Assembly (NCBI RefSeq): GCF_900182905.1
Contig: NZ_FXUF01000001.1
Location: 372,001 to 436,000 of the forward strand
DNA length: 64,000 nucleotides
Reading direction: 5' to 3'
Source: Anoxynatronum buryatiense
GTDB taxonomy: Bacteria; Bacillota; Clostridia; Peptostreptococcales; Tindalliaceae
Positions 33,640-42,439 of the stretch are shown one piece after another. Both the position numbers and the translations under genes were made by a program. A model generated the notes under the pieces. It worked only from the letters and a program-made list of their open reading frames with translations. It made no database searches and was not told the DNA's origin. Numbering within the stretch: position 1 is the first letter of the stretch; each line of letters begins with the position of its first letter.

Positions 33640-34308
33640 TTATCGAATTTTTGCCTTGGCTGCACCAATGGCATTTTCAAGATGTTCTGTAATGGCGGTG
33701 GTAATTCGCTGAGGCTCTCGGCTGATGAGAGCTTCCAATATGTCCATGTGTTCTGGTCGCGAGCGTTTCTCGATATCTGCCGCCACCACTGTGGACAACG
33801 CGCGAATCCGGTAATCCCGGTCGTACACATGGTCCATGAACTGGCTCAGCTGTTCATTCTGAAGGCTGCTGATCATATATTGATGAAAACCCAGATCCAG
33901 CTCAAAATACCGTTCAAAACAGGCCCGCTCGGGACAAAGCTGAAAGGCCTCAAAAGCACTCACCCAATGCTGCAGTTCTTTCAGTGTCATGTTGGCATTT
34001 CCCTGCACGGCGGCCTGGGGTTCAATCATCATGCGAATCTGAAAGACTTCCTGAATATCTTTAAAGGACACCGGCGAAACAATCATCCCCTTGCGGGGAT
34101 AAATGGTGATAAAGCCCTCTTCACTGAGGCGCAGAATGGCTTCCCGTACCGGAGTTCGGCTGATGCCCATTTCCAGGGCAATGTCATTCTCAGAAAGAAG
34201 GCTTCCAGGCATTAACTGACACTTGATGATCTGGTCTTTCAGGTGGTGGTACGCCTGTTCCTTTAAGGGCAGCTTGGGGGTAGTTTTCACGGCTTCAGCT
34301 GGTTTCAT
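33640..34308 (-). CDS. GntR/FadR-family transcriptional regulator
   Basis: A 222-aa regulator. N-terminal winged helix (about residues 12-75) with GISRTPVREAILRLSEEGFI, the classic GntR recognition pattern. C-terminal all-helical FCD ligand domain (about 85-215) with conserved acidic/His metal-ligand positions (for example LDLGFHQYM). Located within the TRAP/UxaAB operon, so probably an autoregulated, substrate-responsive repressor; the inverted repeat at 37273-37305 is its likely operator. Confidence 0.92.
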   Translation of the reverse strand: MKPAEAVKTTPKLPLKEQAYHHLKDQIIKCQLMPGSLLSENDIALEMGISRTPVREAILRLSEEGFITIYPRKGMIVSPVSFKDIQEVFQIRMMIEPQAAVQGNANMTLKELQHWVSAFEAFQLCPERACFERYFELDLGFHQYMISSLQNEQLSQFMDHVYDRDYRIRALSTVVAADIEKRSRPEHMDILEALISREPQRITTAITEHLENAIGAAKAKIR

Positions 34309-34321
34309 GGGATCACCTTTT

Positions 34322-35611
34322 CTAGTAAATTAGATTCACAAGCCCCAATGAGAAGATGGGGAAGAATGTCAGCAGCATTAAACAAGTGAGCAGGAGGATG
34401 TAAAAAGGCACCGCCTCCCGTATGAAATCACTGATCCGACACCGGGTGATGCCGCAGGTGACGAACATGAGGGTTCCCATGGGTGGGCTGAGGGCTCCAA
34501 TGGCCATATTGAAAATGAAAACCATGGCAAAGTGGATTTCATGAATGCCATAAGCTGCTGCCACCGGTGCCAGTAAGGGTACCAGCACAATCATGGCCGC
34601 GTTTCCTTCTATAAACATGCCCACTGCAATTAGAAAAACATTCACCATCATGAGAAACAGATATTTATTATCCACATTGCTGACAATAAATTCGGTGATG
34701 GTTTGAGGCACCCGTTCCCGGGTGAGAATCCAGGCAAAGGCTGAAGCAGCACCTACGATGATCATGATGGACGCAGTACTGGTAATGGTTTCTTTCAACC
34801 CCTTCAGAAAATCCCGCAGGTTCATTTCCCGGTAAACCACACCCAGCATTAATGCATAGACAATGGCCACAGAACCGGCCTCGGTGGGGGTAAAAATACC
34901 CAGACGTATTCCCCCAATAATGATGACTGGAAGCATCAAAGGCAGCACTGCCACACCAATGGCTTTGGTCAGTTCGTTACCGGCAATCATCTTTTCACGC
35001 ACCGGTTTGTATCCACGTCGTTTTGATAGAAAAGAAACCAGCATCATCAGCGAAATGGTCAGGAGAACACCCGGGCCAATACCGGCAATGAAGAGCCGCC
35101 CGATGGATACATTGGCAATGGAACCATAGAGGATCATGGCAATGCCCGGAGGAATCAAAGGCGTGACCATGGCAGAGGTGGCGGTGACCACCGAGGAAAA
35201 TTCATTGGAATAGCCTTTTTTAACCATTTCCGGCACCAGCATTTTGGATTGCATGGCCGCATCTGCCAGGTTGGAGCCGGAAAGGCCACCCATCAGAGCT
35301 GATAGGAGGACATTCACCTGGGCCAGACCGCCGCTCATATGACCAGTAATGGCCTCGGCAAACTGCATGACCCGCTTGGAAACACCAGAATAATTCATGA
35401 ATACACCTGCTGCAACAAAGAAAGGAATAGCCAGCAGCGGAATGCTTTCAATGCCGGCAATAACGCGCTGGGCAATGATTTGCGGCGGCACACTGGGAGT
35501 ATTGATGAAATAGATCAACGAACCTGCCAGTACTGAAACAAACACCGGAACTTTCAAAAACAATAAGAGCAGCAACACGAGAGCCGAGAGGCCCACCACG
35601 CTGATTTCCAT
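34322..35611 (-). CDS. dctM: TRAP transporter large permease
   Basis: A 429-aa protein with about 12 helices, the ion-coupled transport subunit of a tripartite (TRAP) importer. Typical motifs: LLAIPFFVAAGVFMNYSGV, GGLSGSNLADAAMQ, TATSAMVTPLIPPGIAMILYG and NMAIGALSPPMGTLMFV. Start ATG 35611 overlaps the stop of the small subunit and has AAAGGAGGG upstream. TRAP systems use the sodium gradient, which the nqr complex in this window could supply. Substrate by context: a hexonate or hexuronate. Confidence 0.93.
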   Translation of the reverse strand: MEISVVGLSALVLLLLLFLKVPVFVSVLAGSLIYFINTPSVPPQIIAQRVIAGIESIPLLAIPFFVAAGVFMNYSGVSKRVMQFAEAITGHMSGGLAQVNVLLSALMGGLSGSNLADAAMQSKMLVPEMVKKGYSNEFSSVVTATSAMVTPLIPPGIAMILYGSIANVSIGRLFIAGIGPGVLLTISLMMLVSFLSKRRGYKPVREKMIAGNELTKAIGVAVLPLMLPVIIIGGIRLGIFTPTEAGSVAIVYALMLGVVYREMNLRDFLKGLKETITSTASIMIIVGAASAFAWILTRERVPQTITEFIVSNVDNKYLFLMMVNVFLIAVGMFIEGNAAMIVLVPLLAPVAAAYGIHEIHFAMVFIFNMAIGALSPPMGTLMFVTCGITRCRISDFIREAVPFYILLLTCLMLLTFFPIFSLGLVNLIY

Positions 35612-36117
35612 TACGCGTCACCCTCCTTTCCAAAAATCATCGGTTTAAATACCTGTGTATATGTGGCAATGGAGTAATTGATGATCATCAGCACGCACCC
35701 GATGGGAAAAGCGGCATAAATCAGGGTGTAAGGAATCTTGAAGATGTTGGTGAGACGGTTGGTTTGCCCCATCTGCTGCACCAGACTCCAGCCCTGAACC
35801 ATGAAGTAGCAGAGTACAATAATAACAGCTATGTAAATCAATATCTCCGTGATTTTTCGAAGTTGTTGGGGAAAGCGATCCACCACCATGTCAATCGCGA
35901 CATGACTGCCGGTTCTGAAGGCGGCACCGGCTCCAAAAAAAACGATCCATACAAAACACATCAGCTGTACTTCTTCCAGCCAGACCAGCGGGCGATTCAC
36001 AAAATAGCGCATAATGACACCGGCAAAGGTAATGGTTACCAGTACCAGAAAGGTAGCCCCGGTTAAAACCAGATCCAGGTTCAGCAGATAATTCAGCGGC
36101 TTGTTTTTCACCATCAT
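35611..36117 (-). CDS. dctQ: TRAP transporter small permease
   Basis: A 168-aa, four-helix protein of the DctQ family. RYFVNRPLVWLEEVQLMCFVW (the segment from RYF to VQL near residues 32-45) and GAGAAFRTGSHVAIDMVVDR are the family signatures. It lies between dctP and dctM and overlaps dctM by 3 nt. A strong hairpin (36136-36165) lies just upstream, between it and dctP. Confidence 0.92.
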   Translation of the reverse strand: MMVKNKPLNYLLNLDLVLTGATFLVLVTITFAGVIMRYFVNRPLVWLEEVQLMCFVWIVFFGAGAAFRTGSHVAIDMVVDRFPQQLRKITEILIYIAVIIVLCYFMVQGWSLVQQMGQTNRLTNIFKIPYTLIYAAFPIGCVLMIINYSIATYTQVFKPMIFGKEGDA

Positions 36118-36135
36118 CCTGTCCTTCCATTTAAA

Positions 36136-36165
36136 CCGGGAAAGCGGGGTTACCCGCCTTCCCGG
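36136..36165 (-). repeat. intercistronic hairpin between dctP and dctQ
   Basis: A GC-rich 12-bp stem with one mismatch (36136-36148 with 36153-36165) and a 4-nt loop. Without a T-run it is unlikely to terminate. Such hairpins often stabilise the upstream message so the binding protein outnumbers the permease. Confidence 0.65.
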
Positions 36166-36194
36166 CTGATTGATTACAGATTATGAATCACAGT

Positions 36195-37241
36195 CTACTG
36201 CATGGCTTCTTTCACTGTTTCATAAAGACCTTCTGACCAGATGGAAGTGAACTCAGGCAGTGAATAAAAAACTTCGGCCGCGGCCGCAAACTCGGCAATA
36301 TCCACTTCAATCACTTCAACACCTTCATCAATGAACAGCTGCAGGGTTTCTTCAGTTGCTTCGTCAGCCAGTTCATTGTTGAAGAAGCCGGCTTCATTGC
36401 CAGTTTCCATCAACCATTGCTGTTGCTCAGCTGTCAAAGTGTTAAAGAACTGGGTGCCGGTAATCCAGGTGGTGAAGTTGCGCACATGACCATCCAGGGT
36501 CAGATATTTGGCAACTTCATGGAATTTACCGTTGTACAGCACCGGCAGCGGGTTTTCAAGGCCATCGATGGTTCCCTGTTGGAGGGAGGTGTACACTTCG
36601 CCCAGGGCCATGGGTGTAGGAGCTGCGCCCAGCACTTCAAAGCCTTTGATCTGGATTGTGTTATTGGGTACTCGAATTTTCATGCCCTGAAGGTCAGAAA
36701 CGGTACGTACCGGATTTTTGGTGAGAGTGTGACGGTCACCATACTTCCAGTTGGAGGATAAGATTTTCAGCCCTTGCTCTTCCAGTAATCCTGATTGCTC
36801 AGCATACCAATCGCTTTCGATGAGGCGCCAGGCATCATCCCAGGTGGGGAACAGGTATGGGCCGAAAACAATCCCAAAATCTGGCACACCACGGTCTGCG
36901 TAGAAAGCACCATCAGCCAGGGTAATGACTGAAGATCCTGCCAGCATTTGGTCAATGATGTCATTCTTGGAACCCAGCTGACTTGAAGGGAATACTTCCA
37001 TCTTCATATTACCACCACTGCGTTCTTCCAGCAACCGGGCCCATTCATTCACAGCCAGGTCCACCGGCTCACCGGGGTGGTTCTCATATCCGATTTGAAT
37101 CACAACAGGGGCTGCCGCAGGTGCCTCAGCACCACCTGCACTTTCACCTCCGGCTGGTGCGGCAGGGGCCGGACTCGAACAGGCTGTTACCATTGCCAGT
37201 GCCAGAAACAACAACAGAATGGCAGTCATACGTTTTTTCAT
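36195..37241 (-). CDS. dctP: TRAP transporter substrate-binding protein, DctP family
   Basis: Extracellular receptor, 348 aa. The signal peptide ends in a lipobox-like VTAC (Cys about 21), followed by an Ala/Gly/Pro-rich linker to about residue 45. Mature part: NEWARLLEERSGGNMKMEVFP, GVPDFGIVFGPYLFPTWDDAW, the conserved DLQGMKIRVPNN (its Arg binds the substrate carboxylate in DctP proteins) and EVYTSLQQGTIDGLENPLP. First gene of the seven-gene sugar-acid operon. Confidence 0.93.
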   Translation of the reverse strand: MKKRMTAILLLFLALAMVTACSSPAPAAPAGGESAGGAEAPAAAPVVIQIGYENHPGEPVDLAVNEWARLLEERSGGNMKMEVFPSSQLGSKNDIIDQMLAGSSVITLADGAFYADRGVPDFGIVFGPYLFPTWDDAWRLIESDWYAEQSGLLEEQGLKILSSNWKYGDRHTLTKNPVRTVSDLQGMKIRVPNNTIQIKGFEVLGAAPTPMALGEVYTSLQQGTIDGLENPLPVLYNGKFHEVAKYLTLDGHVRNFTTWITGTQFFNTLTAEQQQWLMETGNEAGFFNNELADEATEETLQLFIDEGVEVIEVDIAEFAAAAEVFYSLPEFTSIWSEGLYETVKEAMQ

Positions 37242-37263
37242 ACGTCACTCTCCTCTTCTTTTT

Positions 37264-37340
37264 TGATAACGTTATCACTGATATCCTTGTGATATATCAG
37301 TGATATATTACAGTCTAATGAATTCGTTTTCCTTTGTCAA
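37264..37340 (-). promoter_or_regulatory. promoter and operators of the TRAP-uxaBA operon
   Basis: Minus strand: -35 TTGACA (37335-37340), 17-nt spacer, -10 TAGACT (37312-37317). From the expected start site downstream, a 12-bp perfect inverted repeat (37273-37284 with 37294-37305, 9-nt spacer) is a likely GntR operator. Overlapping its distal end, TGATAACGTTATCA (37264-37277) is a perfect 14-bp palindrome that fits a CcpA/LacI-type cre consensus at 13 of 14 positions. Together they suggest substrate control plus catabolite repression. Confidence 0.65.
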
Positions 37341-37355
37341 GTCCAAAGGGCTTAA

Positions 37356-38504
37356 TTAATTATTTAACAACTCTTTCAGGGATCTCAAGGCAGCGTCTAC
37401 CTGTTGTGACGTATTGAAATATCCAAAACTGAACCGAACTGTTCCTGTGGGAAAAGTCCCCAAGGTTTGATGCGCCCGGGGAGCGCAGTGTAAGCCTGAC
37501 CGGGTGGCAATCCCATAATCCTTCCCCAGCCGGTGGGCCATTTCTCCCAGATCCATTTGCTGCGTGGTGATGGAAACCACAGCCGTTCGTTTAGCCCGAT
37601 CGAGAGGCCCGACCACTTGCACCTGGGGAATCGTGCTGAGCCCTTCCAGAAATTGTTGCGTTAGTGTCATTTCATGATGGTGAATGGCGTCGATTCCTGT
37701 TTTTTTGAGCCAACTCAGCGCCGCATGAAGTCCGTAAATTCCTGGAAGATTCAATGTACCGGGTTCAAATTTATCCGGTAAATGCCGGGGCTGCACTTCT
37801 TCTTCAGAAAAACTGCCGGTACCACCCTCCATTAATGGTTGCAGTTTTCGGCTGAAAGCCTTGCTCAGCCAGACGCCTCCAATACCCTGAGGACCATAGA
37901 GGCCTTTATGGCCGGTGAAACAAACAGCTGCCGGTTCCAATTTTATCACATCAATGGGCAGTACGCCCGCTGTCTGCGCGGCATCAATAATCAAGTCAAG
38001 ACGATGTGTGCGGCAAAAATCAGCTGCCTTTTGAATGTCCATTACACCGCCGCTCACGTTGGAGGCGTGGGTCATCACCACGGCTTTTGTGTGGGGTTTG
38101 TGCATTGTTTCGAAGGCATCACTCTGCAACATGCCTTCTGGGGTACAGGGAATACACGAAAATGTGACACTTTTTTCCAAAAGGGCATTGAGGGGGCGCA
38201 TCACTGCATTGTGCTCCATGGAAGTTACCAGGACATGATCACCTGGATTAAAGCACCCCTTCAGGACTAGATTCAGGCTTTCTGTGACATGACGGGTGAA
38301 AATGATTTGCTCAGGTTCATGGCTGTTAAAGAGTGCTGCCAACATTTCACGTGTTTCATACACCACGTCTCCGGCATCAAAGGCACTGGTATAACTACCC
38401 CGGTTTACATTCCCGCCCACCTGTGTGATGTAACGGACCATGGCTTCTGCAACCTCCGGCGGCTTTGGAAAGGTAGTCGCTCCATTATCCATATATATGT
38501 TCAT
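37356..38504 (-). CDS. class V aminotransferase / cysteine desulfurase, EF2568 type
   Basis: PLP enzyme, 382 aa, from ATG 38504 (GAGAGGGG upstream; [16 protein letters not shown] is the family start). [14 protein letters not shown] has the PLP-contacting Asp, and [12 protein letters not shown] holds the Schiff-base Lys. [15 protein letters not shown] carries the Cys expected of sulfur- or selenium-mobilising desulfurases. This subgroup is often found with yedE, yedF and DUF3343 in selenium-dependent molybdenum hydroxylase loci; here those genes lie divergently just beyond it. Confidence 0.88.
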   Translation of the reverse strand: MNIYMDNGATTFPKPPEVAEAMVRYITQVGGNVNRGSYTSAFDAGDVVYETREMLAALFNSHEPEQIIFTRHVTESLNLVLKGCFNPGDHVLVTSMEHNAVMRPLNALLEKSVTFSCIPCTPEGMLQSDAFETMHKPHTKAVVMTHASNVSGGVMDIQKAADFCRTHRLDLIIDAAQTAGVLPIDVIKLEPAAVCFTGHKGLYGPQGIGGVWLSKAFSRKLQPLMEGGTGSFSEEEVQPRHLPDKFEPGTLNLPGIYGLHAALSWLKKTGIDAIHHHEMTLTQQFLEGLSTIPQVQVVGPLDRAKRTAVVSITTQQMDLGEMAHRLGKDYGIATRSGLHCAPRAHQTLGTFPTGTVRFSFGYFNTSQQVDAALRSLKELLNN

Positions 38505-38756
38505 AAAATAGCCCCTCTCATGGTTGTGATATGAATGATCACTCGTACAATACATTCTACAATCATTTTTGCTTGCGTCAGTGTTCCCAATGATGTCTCA
38601 ATCATATCAAATACGCACACTTCTTACGATAGATGTTTTGAATGACTTGTCCACATTTCATTGAAAACCTCGATTTAACTTCCCTTGCAGAACTTGGTAT
38701 GATAAAGATGCTCTGGTTATATTATTATCAAGTTCATTTTAAAAGGAGGAATTATT

Positions 38757-39836
38757 TTGGACAGTAAGAAAGGTATGTTGGCAGCAGGAGGTGTGGTTGG
38801 TCTATTATCAGTCTTGCTGGTGGTTTTTGGAAACCCGGCAAACATGGGCTATTGCATTGCCTGCTTCATAAGAGACATTGCCGGTGGTGTGGGCATGCAC
38901 CGGGCAGATGTGGTTCAGTATGCCCGGCCCGAAGTTATGGGGCTGGTGATTGGTGCGTTCGTTATGGCAAAATCACGGGGTGAATTTGCATCAAAGGGAG
39001 GTTCCGCTCCATTTATCCGCTTTTTTCTTGGTGCCCTGATGATGATCAGCGCCCTGGTTTTTCTGGGATGCCCCCTGCGAATGGTCTTGCGTCTTGCCGG
39101 CGGCGATTTAAATGCGCTTCCCGCAACAGGCGGTTTTGTAGTGGGTATTGCCATCGGCATCTTTTTTCTGAACAGAGGTTATAATTTGAAACGAAATTAT
39201 ACCCTGGCCAAGTCTGAAGGTTATGCGTTTCCATTGGTGAATGTGTTATTACTTATGGTTTTAATCGCTTTTCCCGGCGTTCTTTTTTTCAGTGAAAGCG
39301 GCCCCGGCTCCATGCGGGCACCTCTTTTCATTGCCCTGGCTTCCGGTTTAATTGTGGGAGCCCTGGCACAGCGCACCCGCCTGTGCACCATGGGTGGCAT
39401 TCGTGACATTATTCTTTTTAGAGACAATCATCTATTTCTTGGCTTCGCCGGTATTTTTGTTGTCGCTTTGGTGGGTAACCTGGTAACAGGCAATTTCAAT
39501 GTGGGTTTTGCCGGTCAACCCGTGGCGCATACCGAAACACTTTGGAACTTTCTTGGAATGCTGGGCGTTGGATTTTCTGCCGTACTGCTGGGCGGCTGCC
39601 CATTGCGTCAGCTGATTCTTGCTGCAGAGGGCAACACTGATTCTGCCATCACAGTGATGGGATTACTGGTGGGCGCCGCTTTTGCCCATAACATGTCACT
39701 GGCCTCCAGCCCGGCAGGAGCCACTCCCAATGGGAAGCTTGTGTTGATCATTGGCCTGGCCATTATGGCAGGTATTGCTTATTTGAATTCTGATCTGGCG
39801 GTTAGTACCGCTAAAGGAGGCGTAAATGTTGAATAG
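38757..39836 (+). CDS. YedE-family (YeeE/TsuA-like) selenium/sulfur transporter
   Basis: A 359-aa membrane protein with about ten helices in two related halves, starting at TTG 38757 with AAGGAGGA 6 nt upstream. Each half has paired cysteine motifs: GYCIACFIRD and LGCPLRMVLRLAGGD in the first, RTRLCTMGGIRD and LGGCPLRQLILAAEGN in the second. This matches the YedE/TsuA group that moves thiosulfate-like or selenium species. Association with a TusA-like protein, DUF3343 and a class V aminotransferase favours the selenium-linked branch. It overlaps the next gene by 11 nt. Confidence 0.9.
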   Translation: MDSKKGMLAAGGVVGLLSVLLVVFGNPANMGYCIACFIRDIAGGVGMHRADVVQYARPEVMGLVIGAFVMAKSRGEFASKGGSAPFIRFFLGALMMISALVFLGCPLRMVLRLAGGDLNALPATGGFVVGIAIGIFFLNRGYNLKRNYTLAKSEGYAFPLVNVLLLMVLIAFPGVLFFSESGPGSMRAPLFIALASGLIVGALAQRTRLCTMGGIRDIILFRDNHLFLGFAGIFVVALVGNLVTGNFNVGFAGQPVAHTETLWNFLGMLGVGFSAVLLGGCPLRQLILAAEGNTDSAITVMGLLVGAAFAHNMSLASSPAGATPNGKLVLIIGLAIMAGIAYLNSDLAVSTAKGGVNVE

Positions 39837-40038
39837 CATTGATGCGCGTGGTTTATCCTGCCCTCAACCGGTTCTTCTCACCAAAAAAGCAATCGATCAA
39901 CAACTAACAGACCTGACGATTCTGGTGGACAATGAGACTGCCAAGGGAAATGTCTTGCGTTTTTTGCAAAATGCAGGTTATACTGTAGACATTGATATGT
40001 CTGAGGACACTTACCAACTTCAGGCAAAAAAATCCTGA
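39826..40038 (+). CDS. TusA/YedF-like sulfur-carrier protein
   Basis: A 70-aa protein with the TusA/SirA hallmark ARGLSCPQPVLLTKKA (Cys about 13) and a beta-alpha-beta fold. In selenium loci the partner YedF is usually about 190 aa, with a TusA domain plus a DsrE-like domain; this one has only the first domain. It likely accepts the chalcogen moved by YedE or released by the desulfurase. Start at ATG 39826 with GGAGGCG upstream. Confidence 0.9.
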   Translation: MLNSIDARGLSCPQPVLLTKKAIDQQLTDLTILVDNETAKGNVLRFLQNAGYTVDIDMSEDTYQLQAKKS

Positions 40039-40051
40039 AGGGACGTTTTGA

Positions 40052-40294
40052 ATGAAAGAATACATGGTCTTGTTCTTCACCCATTCCGGCGCCATTAAGT
40101 TTAACCGCTTTGCCAAACGGGAAGGCTTCTCCTGTGAGTTGATGCCGGTTCCCCGCCAGTTAAGTTCCAACTGCGGTGTGGGGGCAAAGATCACTTATGA
40201 GGGACCTTGCGAAGAACTGGCAGATGAAGAAATCGAAAAAATTTATCTCGCTGCAACTGATGGTTATCATTTGGTATTTGCCAGCGACTCATAA
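40052..40294 (+). CDS. DUF3343 (putative Se/S carrier-like) protein
   Basis: An 80-aa protein of the DUF3343 family. The conserved segments are FFTHSGAIKFNRFAK near the N-terminus, MPVPRQLSSNCGVGAKI with the invariant Cys near residue 42, and a C-terminal IYLAATDGYHLVF stretch. Known by co-occurrence with yedE/yedF in selenium metabolism; no biochemical role is established. Last gene of the unit, followed by a terminator. Confidence 0.88.
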   Translation: MKEYMVLFFTHSGAIKFNRFAKREGFSCELMPVPRQLSSNCGVGAKITYEGPCEELADEEIEKIYLAATDGYHLVFASDS

Positions 40295-40308
40295 CATACC
40301 TTCTCGCG

Positions 40309-40337
40309 ACCCTCCTATCTGTACAGGAGGGTTTTTT
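40309..40337 (+). terminator. terminator after the yedE cluster
   Basis: An 8-bp stem ACCCTCCT (40309-40316) with AGGAGGGT (40325-40332), followed by a T-run. Confidence 0.85.
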
Positions 40338-40389
40338 CATTACCTTTGGTTTTTATTGTGATATGGGTAAAATTCTTATGTAAATGGTA

Positions 40390-40462
40390 TTGCTTTTTGA
40401 GAGAAGTCATTATAAGATATGTGTAAGGTTTCACAAAGCAGATCATTGTTTCATATTATGAA
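40390..40462 (+). promoter_or_regulatory. eda promoter and palindromic site
   Basis: -35 TTGCTT (40390-40395), 17-nt spacer, -10 TAAGAT (40413-40418). A perfect palindrome TTCATATTATGAA lies at 40450-40462, about 25 nt after the expected start, a position suited to a repressor. It does not match the operator in front of the TRAP operon. Confidence 0.5.
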
Positions 40463-40490
40463 CCGATTAAGCTGAAAAGGAGGCCATTAA

Positions 40491-41120
40491 ATGAGAAGAT
40501 ATGAAGTGCTTCAGCGCATCGAAGCAGTGGGTGTGGTCGCTGTGGTACGTGCTGAAAACAGCGAACATGCACGCAAAATTGCCCTGGCCTGCATGGAAGG
40601 CGGCATTGATGCCATTGAAATCACTTTCACCGTGCCGGGAGCTCACAAGGTCATTGAATCTTTGACTGAGGAATTTGGAGATCGTCTGCTGGTGGGTGCC
40701 GGCACTGTACTTGACAGCGAAACAGCCCGCATCGGCATTTTGGCAGGTGCCAAGTATGTGGTGAGCCCTGCCTTTGATGCTGAAACTGCCAAGTTATGCA
40801 ATCGATATCAAATTCCATACATGCCTGGCTGCATGACACTGACAGAAATGATTCAGGCCATGGAAGCCGGTGCCGATGTTATCAAGGTTTTCCCCGGAAG
40901 TCTGGGCGGTCCTGACTTCATTAAAGCAGTCAAAGGCCCACTGCCACAGGCGGTTCTGATGCCCACCGGCGGCGTGAGTCTTGAAAATGTTGACCAATGG
41001 ATCAATAATGGGTGTATTGCCGTCGGCGTGGGTGGCAATCTGACCAAAGGCACACCGGAAGACATGACCAAAGCCGCACAGGCTTTGGTGGCAAAGGTCA
41101 GGGAAGCCCGGGGGCAGTAA
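40491..41120 (+). CDS. eda: KDPG/KHG aldolase
   Basis: Class I aldolase, 209 aa, that splits 2-keto-3-deoxy-6-phosphogluconate into pyruvate and glyceraldehyde-3-phosphate. VAVVRAENSEHA, GGIDAIEITFTVPGA (catalytic Glu), VGAGTVLDSETA and VIKVFPGSLGGPDFIKA (Schiff-base Lys in IKVFP) match Eda. AAAAGGAGG precedes the ATG. It completes the pathway begun by the uxaAB operon, together with the downstream kinase. Confidence 0.95.
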   Translation: MRRYEVLQRIEAVGVVAVVRAENSEHARKIALACMEGGIDAIEITFTVPGAHKVIESLTEEFGDRLLVGAGTVLDSETARIGILAGAKYVVSPAFDAETAKLCNRYQIPYMPGCMTLTEMIQAMEAGADVIKVFPGSLGGPDFIKAVKGPLPQAVLMPTGGVSLENVDQWINNGCIAVGVGGNLTKGTPEDMTKAAQALVAKVREARGQ

Positions 41121-41257
41121 CGCATCAAACCTTCCCTGATTTCGAACACAAACCATTCATCAATCGGCCCTTTCAAAACATCTTCGAAGTTGTTTCCAAT
41201 CGATGAAAACCCGCTGGAACTGTATCCCATTTATGGAATGATAAGGAGGAAAATGTA

Positions 41258-42280
41258 ATGAAAAAAGTAGTCACTCTCGGTGAAATCATGCTGCGCCTCT
41301 CGCCCCCCGGTTATCAGCGTTTTGTTCAGGCTGAGTCTTTCGACGTTGTCTACGGCGGCGGGGAAGCCAATGTAGCGGTTTCATTGGCCAACTACGGCTA
41401 TGATGCCTATTTCGTTTCCAAGCTGCCAAAGCATGAAATCGGCCAGGCAGCCGTCAATCACCTGCGCCGTTTCGGTGTTCACACTGATTATGTTGCCAGG
41501 GGCGGCGACCGTGTGGGCATCTATTATCTGGAATCCGGCGCTTCCATGCGCCCCTCCAAGGTGGTTTATGACCGAGCCGGTTCTTCCATTGCGGAAGCAA
41601 CTGCTCACGACTTTGACTTTGACGCGATTTTCAGCGATGCTTCCTGGTTCCATTTTTCTGGCATTACCCCTGCTTTGGGCGAAAAAGCAGCGGCCCTGAC
41701 AGAGGCTGCCCTGAAAGCCGCCAAAAAGCATGATGTGACTGTTTCAGTTGACCTGAACTACCGTAAAAACCTGTGGACTCCTGAAGAAGCCAAAACCGTC
41801 ATGTCCAATCTGATGCAATATGTGGATGTGTGCATTGGTAATGAAGAAGACGCTGAGAAAGTGCTTGGCTTTAAACCCGGTAAAACCGATGTCACTTCAG
41901 GTGATCTGGAACTGGCCGGCTATCAGGATATCTTTAAGCAGATGAAAGAACAGTTTGGATTCAAATATGTGATCAGCTCACTGCGCAAATCCTACTCAGC
42001 TTCCGACAACGGCTGGTCGGCCTGCGCCTATGACGGTAATGAGTTTTATCATTCCCGTGAATATGATGTGCGCATTGTTGACCGGGTTGGCGGCGGTGAT
42101 TCCTTTGCCGGCGGTATCATTTACGGTCTTCTGGAAGGCAAAAACTTCAAAGATGCCCTGGAATTTGGTGTGGCCGCTTCTGCTCTGAAACACACCATTT
42201 TCGGAGACTTCAACATGGTCACTGTTCCCGAGGTGGAGAACCTGTTAAAGGGCGATGCCTCCGGACGTGTGCAGCGCTAA
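41258..42280 (+). CDS. kdgK: 2-keto-3-deoxygluconate kinase, PfkB family
   Basis: Phosphorylates KDG to KDPG. 340 aa ribokinase fold. GEIMLRLSPPGYQRFVQAES and YGGGEANVAVSLANYG near the N-terminus bind the sugar; VDLNYRKNLW is in the middle; the C-terminal VDRVGGGDSFAGGIIYGL is the PfkB signature with the catalytic Asp and anion hole. ATAAGGAGGA precedes the ATG. It lies 137 nt after eda, with which it is probably co-transcribed. Confidence 0.94.
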   Translation: MKKVVTLGEIMLRLSPPGYQRFVQAESFDVVYGGGEANVAVSLANYGYDAYFVSKLPKHEIGQAAVNHLRRFGVHTDYVARGGDRVGIYYLESGASMRPSKVVYDRAGSSIAEATAHDFDFDAIFSDASWFHFSGITPALGEKAAALTEAALKAAKKHDVTVSVDLNYRKNLWTPEEAKTVMSNLMQYVDVCIGNEEDAEKVLGFKPGKTDVTSGDLELAGYQDIFKQMKEQFGFKYVISSLRKSYSASDNGWSACAYDGNEFYHSREYDVRIVDRVGGGDSFAGGIIYGLLEGKNFKDALEFGVAASALKHTIFGDFNMVTVPEVENLLKGDASGRVQR

Positions 42281-42376
42281 TCTGCTGATTCGCATGTTGA
42301 TCTGACTGACCAGCAGTAATCAGCAACCCAGAACCAATACGCAGGCTTACCAACTCCCTTCTCTTTTCTCTATAAA

Positions 42377-42414
42377 GGCCAACCCCTTCATGCTACGGGG
42401 TTGGCCGATTTTTT
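42377..42414. terminator. terminator after kdgK
   Basis: A perfect 10-bp stem (42377-42386 with 42397-42406) is followed by GATTTTTT on the plus strand. On the minus strand a short TTTATA tail could help end the lysine operon too. Confidence 0.85.
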
Positions 42415-42439
42415 ACTGCTATTCATTTTTATCTTTCAA

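Noticed and set aside
33409-34215. 268-codon open frame on the plus strand
   Set aside because: It lies opposite the dehydrogenase and gntR genes, has no ribosome site or family features, and its product is His/Cys-rich in the way of antisense shadows.
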